64,000 nucleotides of DNA from Sedimentitalea sp042687825 (GCF_042687825.1 NZ_JBHUQE010000006.1:117817-181816), one strand, 5' to 3'; numbered from the stretch's first letter, positions 17,773-27,414 are shown. Notes: generated from the sequence alone by a model not told the origin. Numbers and translations are program-made.

Positions 17773-18524
17773 GACAGCCGGCGCAATATATCCCCGGCGT
17801 CACCACGCACAGGCGGCGCGGCGCGACGCGGCACGGGTTTCGCTATGCGGTTGACTATGTGCTGATCGACGCCGAGCAGCCCGGCCCGCTGCCGCTGTTG
17901 TTTTCGCACAACCGGTTCAATCTGGCCTCGGTACAGGACCGGCACCATGGCGGCGTTCCCGGCGCCGGGCGCGGCGCGGGCTGGGTACGCGACCTGCTGG
18001 CACGGCATGGGCTGTCGGGTGACGATCTGCGGCTGCATTTGTTGACCCAGCCGGCGTTTCTGGGCCGGGTGTTCAACCCGGTCAGTTTCTGGCTGGTGCG
18101 GCGCCAGAGCGATCTGGTGGCTGTGATCGCCGAGGTGTCGACCCCGTTCGGCGACCGCCATTCCTATCTGTGCTGCAATCCGGGTTTCGCGCCGATCACG
18201 GCCCAAAGCCGCATAGCGCGGCCCAAGTCCCTGCACGTGTCGCCCTTTCAGCAGGTGGCGGGCGGATATGAGTTCGTTTTTGATATCCGAAAGGACCAGG
18301 TGGCGATCCGCATCCTGTACAGCAATGGCGACGAGGGTGTTCTGGCCACACTGACCGGCCCGTGCCGGCCGCTGACCAGCGCGGCGCTGCTGGGCGCGGC
18401 CCTGCGTCGACCGCCGGGCGCGCTGCGCACCATCCTGCTGATCTATTGGCAGGCATTGCGGCTGAAACTCAAGGGGGTGCGGTACCGGACCCGACCAGCC
18501 CCGCCCAAGACCGAGGTAACCTGA
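17763..18524 (+). CDS. DUF1365 family protein
   Basis: A 253-residue protein of the DUF1365 family, which almost always lies between an FAD amine-oxidase-like gene and a cfa-like gene. Family features include HRRRGATRHGFRY at the N-terminus, LFSHNRFNLAS, LTQPAFLGRVFNPVSFWL in the middle and HVSPFQ later. Its role in lipid modification is unknown. Two ATGs are possible: 17763, and 17769, which forms an ATGA with the upstream stop. The 3' end overlaps the cfa-like ATG by one base. Confidence 0.85.
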   Translation: MRMRQPAQYIPGVTTHRRRGATRHGFRYAVDYVLIDAEQPGPLPLLFSHNRFNLASVQDRHHGGVPGAGRGAGWVRDLLARHGLSGDDLRLHLLTQPAFLGRVFNPVSFWLVRRQSDLVAVIAEVSTPFGDRHSYLCCNPGFAPITAQSRIARPKSLHVSPFQQVAGGYEFVFDIRKDQVAIRILYSNGDEGVLATLTGPCRPLTSAALLGAALRRPPGALRTILLIYWQALRLKLKGVRYRTRPAPPKTEVT

Positions 18525-19681
18525 TGTTGTATCTGAGCAATCGCGTCAAAAACGACTTTCTGCGGACCTGCGAAGGTATCGCGCAAGGCAGTCTGCGCCT
18601 GTACACGCCCGAGGGCGAAATTCATGATTTCGGCCAGGGCCGGCCCGAGGCGGAAATGCGAATCCACGACTGGTCTGTGGTCACCACGCTGGCGGCGCGT
18701 GGTGATGTCGGGCTGGGCGAGACCTATGTGGCCGGGCTGTGGGACACGCCCTCGGTCGAAGACCTGGTCCGGGTGGCGCTGCTGAACCTGGACCGGTTTC
18801 AAGGTTACGCCTATGCGGGGTTCTGGAACAGCCTGAAATTCCGCATCGTCGACCGGTTGATCCGCGCCAATTCTACCCGTGGCGCTGCCCGCAACATTCG
18901 CGCGCACTACGATGTCGGCAACGAATTCTATCAGCTTTGGCTGGACCCCGGCATGACCTATTCTTCGGCGATGTTCGCGCCCGGAGATGACGATCTGGGG
19001 CGCGCGCAGAACCGGAAATATGATCGTATCCTCGATCGCCTGGACAAGGGTGAGCGGGTGCTGGAAATCGGCTGCGGCTGGGGCGGGTTCGCCGAGCGTG
19101 CCGCCGATGCAGGCCGTCATGTCACCGGTCTGACCCTGTCGCCCAGCCAGAAAGGCTATGCGGATGCGCGGCTGGACGGGCGCGCCGATATCCGGCTGCT
19201 GGATTATCGCCAGTGCGACGGGCGCTTTGACAATATCGTGTCGATCGAGATGGTCGAAGCGGTGGGACAGTCCTATTGGCCGACCTATTTCGCCACGCTG
19301 CGTGCACGGCTGGCCGAGCAGGGACGCGCGATGATCCAGGCGATCACCGTACCGGACAGCTATTTCGACATCTATCGGCGCAGTTCGGACTATATTCGCC
19401 AGTACACTTTTCCGGGCGGCATGCTGCTGTGCAATGCAGCGATCGCTGAACAGGCCGGCCGGGCCGGTCTGGCGGTGCGGAACACGCATGCTTTTGGCGC
19501 GGATTATGCCCGAACCTGTCAGCTGTGGGATGGGCGGCTGCAACAACAGTCGGCCCGTATCCGGCGTCTGGGATATGACGAGGGGTTTCTGCGCAACTGG
19601 CGCTTTTATCTCGGCATATGTGCCGCATCGTTTTCCGTCGGGCAGACGGATGTCGTGCAGGTCGAACTGGCCCATGCCTGA
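18524..19681 (+). CDS. Cyclopropane-fatty-acid synthase-like SAM methyltransferase
   Basis: A 385-residue member of the CFA/mycolic-acid methyltransferase family. The SAM motif LEIGCGWGG is at about 180-188. HYDVGNEFYQLWLDPGMTYS and the late RQYTFPGG segment are family signatures. It methylates unsaturated acyl chains of membrane phospholipids. The enzyme may make cyclopropane rings or, by analogy with Rhodobacter, the methylated precursor of furan fatty acids. ATG at 18524 overlaps the stop of the DUF1365 gene; upstream in-frame codons lie inside that gene. Confidence 0.88.
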   Translation: MLYLSNRVKNDFLRTCEGIAQGSLRLYTPEGEIHDFGQGRPEAEMRIHDWSVVTTLAARGDVGLGETYVAGLWDTPSVEDLVRVALLNLDRFQGYAYAGFWNSLKFRIVDRLIRANSTRGAARNIRAHYDVGNEFYQLWLDPGMTYSSAMFAPGDDDLGRAQNRKYDRILDRLDKGERVLEIGCGWGGFAERAADAGRHVTGLTLSPSQKGYADARLDGRADIRLLDYRQCDGRFDNIVSIEMVEAVGQSYWPTYFATLRARLAEQGRAMIQAITVPDSYFDIYRRSSDYIRQYTFPGGMLLCNAAIAEQAGRAGLAVRNTHAFGADYARTCQLWDGRLQQQSARIRRLGYDEGFLRNWRFYLGICAASFSVGQTDVVQVELAHA

Positions 19682-19726
19682 GCGCGCAACCTACCGGCCC
19701 CGGCAGCGCTTTGCCGGTGAAGCGCC

Positions 19727-20314
19727 ATGCTGACTGTTCTGCTGACGTTGGGCGCTGTTCTGGCGGGGTGGCTATTGGCGCGGCGACGGATCGGGTTCGC
19801 GGCACAGCGCCCGGCATTTTACGCGGAAACGGCGCCCGTCTTCGATCTGCGCCGGCATCTGTCTGGCACCTTCCAGTCCGAGGGCGTTATCTATGGCCCG
19901 CTGGGGCGCGTGGACAGCCGGTTCGTGGCGCGGATGCAGGGGGATTGGCAAGGCGATCAGGGCACGCTGCGCGAATCGTTTCGCTTTGCTTCCGGTGCTA
20001 CGCAAACGCGCGCCTGGCAGCTGCGCCTGACAGACGGCAACCGCTTTACGGCCACCGCCGACGATGTCGTCGGCACAGCCCACGGCGAGCAGAGCGGCGC
20101 GGCTCTGCGCCTGATCTATCGTTTGCGGCTGCCTGCGGATGCCGGCGGACATGTCCTTTCGGTGGTCGATTGGCTGTACCTGACAGAAAATGGCAGCATC
20201 GTGAACCGCTCGGAAATGCGCAAATTCGGCATCAAGGTCGCCGAACTGGTGGCCACCATGCGCCCGCTCGCGCCCACGGACGCGGATTCGCCACAGCCCG
20301 TACTTTCTGACTGA
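19727..20314 (+). CDS. DUF3833 family protein
   Basis: A 195-residue protein with one N-terminal hydrophobic helix (about residues 2-20) and a beta-rich DUF3833-like domain (LSGTFQSEGVIYGPLGRV, and VVDWLYLTENGSIVNRSEM near the end). Members of this family commonly accompany DUF1365/CFA operons. It follows the cfa-like gene by 45 bp and is probably the last gene of the sigma-E-controlled unit. A lipid-binding or membrane role is inferred from context only. Confidence 0.75.
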   Translation: MLTVLLTLGAVLAGWLLARRRIGFAAQRPAFYAETAPVFDLRRHLSGTFQSEGVIYGPLGRVDSRFVARMQGDWQGDQGTLRESFRFASGATQTRAWQLRLTDGNRFTATADDVVGTAHGEQSGAALRLIYRLRLPADAGGHVLSVVDWLYLTENGSIVNRSEMRKFGIKVAELVATMRPLAPTDADSPQPVLSD

Positions 20315-20420
20315 CCGCGCCGGTTACCCCAAAGGGACACTGGACTGCGCCGATCCGGCACGCCAAACATGGCGGCGGGCCGGCGCGGTGCCGGGCAAAT
20401 GATCCTGCGAGGAATTCGAG

Positions 20421-22348
20421 ATGACGCGCAATGGCGGGCAGCTGCTGGTGGAAAGCCTGGCGGCGTTGGGGGCCAGCAAGAGCTTTGGCATTCCAGGCGA
20501 AAGCTATCTGGCGGTGCTGGATGCGCTGCACGACACGGCAGGCACGCTGGACTATGTGCTGTGCCGCAACGAAAGCGGCGCGGCCTTCATGGCGGCGGCC
20601 TATGGCAAGCTGACGGGGGCGCCAGGCATATGCTGGGTTACCCGCGGCCCCGGTGTCACCAATGCCTCGATCGGGGTGCATACGGCGATGCAGGACAGCG
20701 CGCCCATGCTGCTGTTCGTCGGGCAGGTCGGGACCGACATGAAGGGGCGCGAGGCCTTTCAGGAGATCGATTACCGGGCGGTGTTCGGCACCATGGCGAA
20801 ATGGGTGGTCGAGATCGACCGGGTCGAACGCGTGCCCGAGATCGTCGCCCGCGCCTGGACCGCCGCCACGACCGGCCGCCCCGGACCCGTGGTGATCGCG
20901 CTGCCCGAAGATATGCTGACCAGCCAAACCGACACCAAACCCTTGCGCCAGCCAGCCGAACTCTGTGAGCCTGCGGCCCCAATGGCGGCGCTGGACAAGA
21001 TGCAGGCGCTGCTGACGGCAGCGCAGCGTCCGCTGATTCTGATCGGTGGCTGCAACTGGAGCGATGCCGGCAGGGCGGCGCTGCAATCCTTTGCCGAGGC
21101 TTCGGATATCCCGGTGATCGCTGCCTTTCGCTATCAGGACCAGATCGACAATTTCTCGCCTGTCTATTGCGGCGAAGCAGGGGTCGGCATGCCGCCGCAT
21201 GTGCGCCGCATGATCACCGAGGCGGATACGATTCTGGCGATCAATCTGCGTTTTGGCGAGATTGATCACCGAGGCGGATACGATTCGGGCGATCAATCTG
21301 CGTTTTGGCGAGATTGATCACCGAGGCGGATACGATTCGGGCGATCAATCTGCGTTTTGGCGAGATTGATCACCGAGGCGGATACGATTCGGGCGATCAA
21401 TCTGCGTTTTGGCGAGATTGATCACCGAGGCGGATACGATTCGGGCGATCAATCTGCGTTTTGGCGAGATTGATCACCGAGGCGGATACGATTCGGGCGA
21501 TCAATCTGCGTTTTGGCGAGATGACCACCGATGGTTACAGTCTGCTCTCGGTGCCGGTGCCGCGACAGGCGCTGATCCATGTGCATGCCTCGGACCGGGA
21601 AATCGGCAAGATCTATCAGCCCGCCCTGGGGATACAGGCCGGTGCGAATGCCTTTGCCGCGCAACTGACGCCGACGCGGGGCGGCTGGTCGGACTGGCGC
21701 GCGCGCGGCCGCGCCGCCTATCTGGACAGCTTTGACGCGCCTGAACAGCCCTCGCCCGTCGATATGGTCAAGGTCAGTTCCTGGTTGCGCCAGAACCTGC
21801 CCGAGGATGTCATTCTGACAAATGGCGCGGGCAATTTCACCGTCTGGCCCAACAAATTCTTCCAGTTCGGACCCCGGGCGCGGCTGCTGGCGCCGCAATC
21901 CGGGGCGATGGGCTATGGTCTGCCGGCCGCGATCGCCGCCAAGGTGGCCAGTCCTGATCGCATGGTGGTCTGTTTCGCCGGGGACGGCGATTTTCAGATG
22001 ACCTGCACCGAGCTGGCGACAGCTCGCCAGGCCGGGGCGCAGCCCATCATTCTGCTGGTGAACAATGGCATTTACGGCACCATCCGGGCCCATCAGGAGC
22101 GGGCCTATCCACAGCGGGTTTCCGGCACCAGCATGACCGGGAATCCGGATTTCGTGGCACTGGCCCGGGCCTATGGGTTTCATGGCGAAAGGGTCGAACG
22201 CACCGAGGATTTCGCGGCGGCCTTCCAGCGGGCACAGGCCGCCCCGGCCGGGGCGCTGCTGGATCTGTCCGTATCGCCCGAAGCGCTGACACCGCGTCAG
22301 ACGCTCAGCCAGATTCGCACCGCCGGGCTGGCTGCGCGGGGCGAATGA
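20421..22348 (+). pseudogene. Thiamine-diphosphate-dependent enzyme (acetolactate-synthase-like), frame disrupted by a 52-bp repeat array
   Basis: One gene in two frames. The 5' part (20421-21319) encodes the pyrimidine-binding domain (ESGAAFMAAAYGKLTGAPG, TRGPGVTNASIG) and half of the central domain. The 3' part, continuing from about 21461 in another frame, encodes the rest and the pyrophosphate domain (GAMGYGLPAAIAAK, GDGDFQMTC, then NNGIYGTI). Between them lie six copies of a 52-bp unit. One copy restores a continuous protein of about 555 residues reading ...AINLRFGEMTTDGYS.... Five extra copies add 260 bp and shift the frame, and the first frame stops at 21319. The product would use a 2-keto acid or aldehyde donor; the substrate is unknown. 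It may be a true pseudogene, a phase-variable gene or an assembly error. Confidence 0.8.
21211..21522. repeat. Six tandem copies of a 52-bp unit within a coding region
   Basis: Copies begin at 21211, 21263, 21315, 21367, 21419 and 21471. Copies 2-6 are identical. The first differs in carrying GATTCTGG instead of GATTCGGG, so the expansion used a mutated copy or mutated at its founding. The sequence preceding the array (ATGATCACCGAGG) and that following it (ATGACCACCGATGG) are near-identical, which offers a slippage point. Since 52 is not a multiple of three, each added copy shifts the reading frame. Confidence 0.95.
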
Positions 22349-22747
22349 CGCGGTCGCCGCAATCGTGGTGCGGCCAAGGCTTGCCGCGATGCTGTGGCGA
22401 AACGCTCATCCGATACGCCGTGCTGGCGTTTGCAGAGTGTATCGTCAGTCGTCGCATCGGGGGAACGTCCAACAGTCCGGGATGGTGGCACGCGCCCGGC
22501 CTGTGAGGTGCGGACCGAAAGGGTACAGCGGTACCCGCCCGCTCAATCCTTGCACGGCAGCCGGTGCGCGGTCCAATTCAGAGCGTTTTCGCAAGTTCAG
22601 CAAGCAGCGCAACTCTGCCGAAACCCTCGGCGATTTCTCTGCAGGTGGGCGCGTACAGCACAAATGGGCACGACCGCGCCGGGGGGCGGGCGGCCGTTTC
22701 CGATAGGCAGGCGCGACGGGCAGGATAGTTGCCGCCGGCGCCGCCGG
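22349..22747. other. 399-bp gene-free stretch
   Basis: No convincing coding region on either strand. A short hairpin (GGGTAC at 22521-22526 with GTACCC at 22531-22536) is visible. The flanking genes converge here, so the region probably only holds transcription ends. Confidence 0.5.
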
Positions 22748-25225
22748 TCACTGTTGCGCGTCTGAGGCCTGTTCCAGCCGCTCGATCTCGCTGGCAACCT
22801 CGCCGGCGAATTGTGGCGGGTTGGCCGGATCGATCATCGCTGCCACCTTGCGGAACTGCTCCAAAGCTTCGGTATTGCGGCCCAATGCGGCCAAGTTTAC
22901 GGCCAGATGGTATTGCACCGTCGGGTCATCCGCCAACCCGTAGGCTGCGGCCTGCAGGTATCTCAGCGACGCCTCGTGGCTGCCACGCCGGAAGGTGATC
23001 CAGCCATAGGTGTCCTGAAAGGCCGGCACGTCGCTGTCGCGCAGCCGCCGGGACACCGCGTAAGCGCGCTGAAGGCTCTCGTCGTCGGTCCGGTGGGTGG
23101 CCAGCAGGCTGGCCAGGTTGTTGGCGACGATCAGAGAACCCGAATTGTTCTCGTACATCTTCTCATAGATCGAAATGGCGCCCTCGATATCGCCGTCACG
23201 TTCCAGTTCGCCGGCCCGGGCCCAGAGCAGGTCGCCATTCTTCGGCAGGGCGGTCAGGGCGTCGTTCAGTACGGCGCGGGCCCCCTCGATATCGCCGGTC
23301 TGCGCCTTGAGCCGATACAGGGCGATCCAAACGTTGGGTTGTTGCGCGTTGCCCGTCAGCAGGTCGCGGAAAATTGCTTCGGCCTCGTCCGGCTTGTTGT
23401 CGCCGACCAGTAATCCGGCCTTGAGAAACCGCAGGGTCGCGTCGTCCGGGGTCTTGCTCAGCAACTCGTCCAGATAAGCACTGGCTGCTTCCGGACCTTC
23501 CGAGGCCAGGCGGGCGCGGACCAGCGCGATTTCCGCAGTTCTGCCCATCACCTCGTCGCCGGTCAGTTCCTCAAGCATCGCGTTCAGATCTTCGGTGCGG
23601 TTCTGCTGGGCCAGTTTCTGAGCCGTCAGCGACTTGGCCCGCAAGAGCGCTTGCGGATCCTCCAGCCGTTCCAGGTCTCTGACGACGCTTTCGACACGGC
23701 TCCAGTCTTCCATCTGAGTGTAGATATTTCCGAGCATGGCCAGCAGGGCCACGTTGCCGGGGTTGACCCGCAACGAGTCGATCAGCACGCCCTCGGCGGC
23801 GACCAGCTTGTTGTCAGCGGCCAGAAAGTTGGAATAGCGGATAGATTCCGCGGCGCCACGGCTTGAGGCCTGAACCGCCAGCGCCAGCATTTCGCCCATC
23901 AGTTCACGGTTGCCCTCGCGCTCATAGGCGCGGGCCAGCAAAGACACCAGGACGGCATCCTCGGGCGACTGGTTCAGCGCGCCACGCAGCATGACGATGG
24001 CATCGGCGGTTTCGTCGTCGTCGATCAGCCAGTTGGCCTTGAGCTTGATGGCGTCCGGCTGCGAGGGGTCTTCGCTCAGGATTTGCTCGATCAGCGCACG
24101 CGCACCGACCGCGTTGTTCTGGCGAAACAGCATCCGCGCCAGATCGACTTCGAAACTGCGGGTCTGGTCGGTACGCTCGGCGTCCTTGACCAGGGCCTGC
24201 ATCTCGGTCACGCCGGCCTCCTGATTGCCCATTTCAAAGTTCAGCTTGGCCCGTAGCGCCTGGAAAGCCCGCAATTCGGGACCGCCCGCAGCGATCAGCC
24301 TTTCAACTTCCTCGAGCGCCTGTTCACGGCCGTGAACCTGTTCGAGGAAGCCCAGCAACTGCACCTGATCGATGGTTTCCGCACCATCGCGACTGGCGTC
24401 CTGGCGCAGGAATGCCTCGGCTTCGTCCAGTTTTTCTTGTGCGACCAGAAACCGGACCAGCGATTGCTTGAAGCTGCCGCGCTCTTCGGGAAACCGCTGC
24501 ATCAATTCACGCAGCTGGCTATCGATCCCGTCGAGATCTCCGATCTGTTGCAGTACGGCCAGTCGCATCTGATAGAGACGTCGGCTGTCGGGATCCATTG
24601 CCAGACCCTCGTCAATCACGTCCAGCGCCGCATACCAATCCTGCTTGCGCAGCAGGTCGTCCAGCACAATCTCCCGGGAGCTGCTGAGCGACTTGTCCTG
24701 TTCGACCAGTGCCTGAGCCTTGATGATGGCGGCCTGCTGGGCGTCGTCGTTCTTGTCCTGCACAGCGTGGAAATACTTGACCGCGTTGTCGATGGACTGA
24801 ACCAGGATATCGTCCGGCGCAAGCGCGATCGCCTTGGTCACGTGCCGTTCGGCCTCGTCCCAGTTGCGCGCGTCGACGGCCATTTCGGCCAGAGCGCGGC
24901 GGCCCTCCAGGTTTTCGGGGTGTTGTTCGACAAGCCGCAGATAGTGTCCGTAGGCGTCCTGAAAAATGCCCCGGTCGCGCTGAGCGCGGGCATAGGCCAG
25001 ACGCGCACCTTCATGCTTGCCGTTCAGTTGAAAGACGTTGCGGAACTCGACAAGCGCGCGGTCCACATCCCCTTCTTGCAGCAGGGCCAGACCGGTTTGA
25101 TAGTGTGTTTCGGCGCGTTCTTCTGCTGTGTCGCAGGCTGCGGTCAAACCCAGACCGACGGCGAGAACAGCAGCCAAACCCACACGGCTCAGCCGTGATT
25201 GCAAACGATTACGCCGAACATCCAT
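22748..25225 (-). CDS. Large TPR-repeat lipoprotein of an exopolysaccharide locus (PrsT-like)
   Basis: An 825-residue protein. The signal peptide ends in a lipobox, LTAACD, giving a lipidated Cys near residue 30. The rest is tandem tetratricopeptide repeats, such as THYQTGLALLQEGDVDRALV near the start and YHLAVNLAALGRNTEALEQF near the end. Its size and neighbours (sugar transferase, ExeA-like ATPase, Wzz protein, tyrosine kinase) match the TPR proteins of exosortase-linked or EPS export systems. It likely sits at the outer or inner membrane periplasmic face as an assembly scaffold. No exosortase gene is visible here. Confidence 0.8.
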   Translation of the reverse strand: MDVRRNRLQSRLSRVGLAAVLAVGLGLTAACDTAEERAETHYQTGLALLQEGDVDRALVEFRNVFQLNGKHEGARLAYARAQRDRGIFQDAYGHYLRLVEQHPENLEGRRALAEMAVDARNWDEAERHVTKAIALAPDDILVQSIDNAVKYFHAVQDKNDDAQQAAIIKAQALVEQDKSLSSSREIVLDDLLRKQDWYAALDVIDEGLAMDPDSRRLYQMRLAVLQQIGDLDGIDSQLRELMQRFPEERGSFKQSLVRFLVAQEKLDEAEAFLRQDASRDGAETIDQVQLLGFLEQVHGREQALEEVERLIAAGGPELRAFQALRAKLNFEMGNQEAGVTEMQALVKDAERTDQTRSFEVDLARMLFRQNNAVGARALIEQILSEDPSQPDAIKLKANWLIDDDETADAIVMLRGALNQSPEDAVLVSLLARAYEREGNRELMGEMLALAVQASSRGAAESIRYSNFLAADNKLVAAEGVLIDSLRVNPGNVALLAMLGNIYTQMEDWSRVESVVRDLERLEDPQALLRAKSLTAQKLAQQNRTEDLNAMLEELTGDEVMGRTAEIALVRARLASEGPEAASAYLDELLSKTPDDATLRFLKAGLLVGDNKPDEAEAIFRDLLTGNAQQPNVWIALYRLKAQTGDIEGARAVLNDALTALPKNGDLLWARAGELERDGDIEGAISIYEKMYENNSGSLIVANNLASLLATHRTDDESLQRAYAVSRRLRDSDVPAFQDTYGWITFRRGSHEASLRYLQAAAYGLADDPTVQYHLAVNLAALGRNTEALEQFRKVAAMIDPANPPQFAGEVASEIERLEQASDAQQ

Positions 25226-25265
25226 GATTTTGCCGATTCCCTACGTGGCTGCAGATACGTGGGAA

Positions 25266-25955
25266 TCAGTATCCTGTCGCGCGAAACACGACAACAAAGG
25301 TTTTCGCCAAGATTGAGCAATCATTGGCAAAGGACAGGTTGTAGAAATACTTGTCGTCATATTGCGCACGCGCGGTAAAGGCGGTGTCGTTGCGGTCGGT
25401 GACCTGCCACAGCCCCGAAATTCCGGGGCGCATCCAGTAATAGGACCGGCCCGGGTAGAGATTGGTCTGATCGACCATCATTGGGCGCGGCCCGATCAGG
25501 GACATGTCGCCGATGATCACGTTCAGTACCTGGGGCAGTTCGTCGAGGGAACATTTGCGCAACATGGTGCCGATACGGGTCACGCGCGGGTCTTCGCGCA
25601 GTTTCTGGCTGTGATCCCATTCGGCGCGCGCCTTCGGGTTGTCGCGCAGATGCGCCTCGAGCGCCTGATCGGCGTTCGACACCATCGTGCGGAACTTGAA
25701 CATCTTGAACACGCGGCCTTGCCGTCCGACACGACGCTGAACGTAGATCGGCGATGATCCGTCAAGGGAAACCAGAAGGGCCGTCAGCACAAGCAGCGGC
25801 AGGGTGACGGGCAGGGTCAGCAACACGATGGCAAGATCCAGCACCCGCTTGCCCGCCAGAGAATAGAGATCTGGCTTGACAGTACATCGTGTTGGAACAA
25901 CATCTGAAACAGACACGGCCTTGAGGCGCGTCGGGTCATTAATTTGAAACGTCAT
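25266..25955 (-). CDS. Polyprenyl-phosphate sugar-1-phosphate transferase (ExoY/WcaJ type)
   Basis: A 229-residue bacterial sugar transferase. A hydrophobic helix at about 38-60 is followed by the family core: RRVGRQGRVFKMFKFRTM, then TRIGTMLRKCSLDELPQ and GDMSLIGPRPM, ending with RPGISGLWQV. These enzymes start exopolysaccharide repeat-unit synthesis by moving a sugar-1-phosphate to undecaprenyl phosphate at the cytoplasmic face. The gene is on the minus strand upstream of the TPR lipoprotein (40 bp gap) and divergent from the ATPase-Wzz-kinase operon. Confidence 0.9.
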   Translation of the reverse strand: MTFQINDPTRLKAVSVSDVVPTRCTVKPDLYSLAGKRVLDLAIVLLTLPVTLPLLVLTALLVSLDGSSPIYVQRRVGRQGRVFKMFKFRTMVSNADQALEAHLRDNPKARAEWDHSQKLREDPRVTRIGTMLRKCSLDELPQVLNVIIGDMSLIGPRPMMVDQTNLYPGRSYYWMRPGISGLWQVTDRNDTAFTARAQYDDKYFYNLSFANDCSILAKTFVVVFRATGY

Positions 25956-26556
25956 ATTCCACTCGCTTTACTCAGCACACACACGCAAAAAAATATCGTC
26001 GCAATCTGCGGCTCTTGCACGGCCACCCTCTCACTACCCGACAATATGAATAATTACCTAAAATTTGCAGATAAACAACCGCTTTGTTAGCCCCTTGAAA
26101 TTCAGCCATGCGTTTATACTATTGAAAAATAAAGATAAAATTTGAATGCTGTTGCGTGTGAACATTTTATGGTTTCGCGACCTGTCGTGCGGTACTAATC
26201 CGAATGGCCAGTGACGCTGGTCTGGCATGGGCGCCGAGGGTCTTGATCCGCCGTGATTCTCAACTGTACCGGGAATGTGGCGGTTTCATCTCGGGTTTGA
26301 GGGGTGGCAGTGGGGGGTGCGGTGCAAACCCGCCGATAGGGTCGCCGGAAATGGCCTTGATTCGTCGGGCATTGGCGGTGACGCAAGATTGCGGGAGCTG
26401 AATGATCGGCGCCGGGCCGTGCTTTCGCTGCAAATGCAGCGATACGCATTGCCTTTTGCGGCAAAAGCAGGGATGCAGGACCGGGGGCTTGACGGTTCAA
26501 TCCCGCCTCTTTGACATTATATAAGTGTCAACTGGTTTGTGAGTATCTGACATATC
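25956..26556. other. 601-bp AT-rich divergent regulatory region
   Basis: No gene seen. The segment 25980-26170 is strikingly AT-rich compared with its surroundings (runs such as AAAAAAATAT and GAAAAATAAAGATAAAATTTG), as expected for promoters or H-NS-like/MucR-type silencer binding. It separates two divergent exopolysaccharide transcription units. The part from 26190 to 26500 is GC-rich again and shows nothing definite. Confidence 0.5.
26511..26531. promoter_or_regulatory. Inverted-repeat operator candidate before the EPS ATPase gene
   Basis: TTGACA (26511-26516) and TGTCAA (26526-26531) form perfect arms around a 9-bp AT-rich centre, 25 bp before the ATG at 26557. It could be a regulator site, or the left arm could serve as a -35 element. 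No specific regulator can be named. Confidence 0.4.
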
Positions 26557-27414
26557 ATGTCGCAGTCATCTTTTTACCTGGGCTATTTCGGCCTGAAAGA
26601 GCGTCCGTTCACCTTGGTTCCGGATCCCGGGTTCCTCTATTGGTCGCCACAGCACAAGCGCGCCTATGCAGTGCTTGAATACGGCGTGCTGTCTCGGGCG
26701 CCGATCACGCTGCTGACCGGCGAGGTCGGGTCAGGCAAGACGACCCTGTTGCAGAATCTGCTCGGCCAGATCGAAGAGGATGTCATCGTGGGGCTGGTTT
26801 CGAACGCCCAGGGCAACCGCGGCGAGCTTTTGCAGTGGGTCCTGAACGCGGTGGACGTGCCGATCGAATCCGAGGCGACCTATGTACAGAACTTTCAAAA
26901 ACTTCAGGAATTCCTGATCGAGCAGTATGCCCAGGGCCGCCGTGTGGTATTGGTCTTTGACGAGGCTCAGAACATTTCTCGCGAAGGGTTGGAAGAGCTA
27001 CGTATGCTGACCAACATCAATGCCAACAAGGACGAGTTGGTGCAGTTGATCCTGGTCGGGCAGCCCGAGCTGCGCGACATGGTGCGCCATCCCAGTATGA
27101 GCCAGCTGGCGCAGCGCGTTTCTTCCAGCTTTCATCTGAATCGCATGAGCGCCGAGGTCACTCAGGGGTATATCCGGCACCGGCTGAAGACCGCGGGCGG
27201 GACGGGCGACGAGTTCACGGCAGGCGCCTGCCTGCTGGTTCATGATGTGACCGGCGGCGTGCCGCGTCTGGTCAATCAACTGTGCGACTTTGCGCTGCTC
27301 TATGGCTGGAGCGAGGATACCGGCACGACGGTCTCGGGTGGGATGGTCCAGTCGGTCATTGACGACGGGGTCTTCTTTTGCGAACAGACCATTGAGAGGG
27401 AGGCACAGGCCTAG
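26557..27414 (+). CDS. ExeA-like AAA ATPase of the exopolysaccharide cluster
   Basis: A 285-residue AAA ATPase starting with YFGLKERPFTLVPDPGFLYW, a hallmark of ExeA-type proteins. Walker A is GEVGSGKTT (about 54-62), Walker B is VVLVFDEAQN (about 130-139), and LVGQPELRD follows as in the family. In exosortase/EPS loci the homologous ATPase sits directly before the chain-length determinant and tyrosine kinase genes, the same order as here. It lacks the C-terminal peptidoglycan-binding domain of true ExeA. Confidence 0.85.
   Translation: MSQSSFYLGYFGLKERPFTLVPDPGFLYWSPQHKRAYAVLEYGVLSRAPITLLTGEVGSGKTTLLQNLLGQIEEDVIVGLVSNAQGNRGELLQWVLNAVDVPIESEATYVQNFQKLQEFLIEQYAQGRRVVLVFDEAQNISREGLEELRMLTNINANKDELVQLILVGQPELRDMVRHPSMSQLAQRVSSSFHLNRMSAEVTQGYIRHRLKTAGGTGDEFTAGACLLVHDVTGGVPRLVNQLCDFALLYGWSEDTGTTVSGGMVQSVIDDGVFFCEQTIEREAQA

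Noticed and set aside
21211..21522. Possible CRISPR array
   Set aside because: The 52-bp units follow each other directly with no spacers and lie within a coding sequence; no cas genes are present.
22365..22765. Open frames in the gap between the thiamine-enzyme gene and the TPR gene
   Set aside because: Arg/Ser-rich translations without motifs, overlapping the 3' end of the TPR gene; no start signal stands out.
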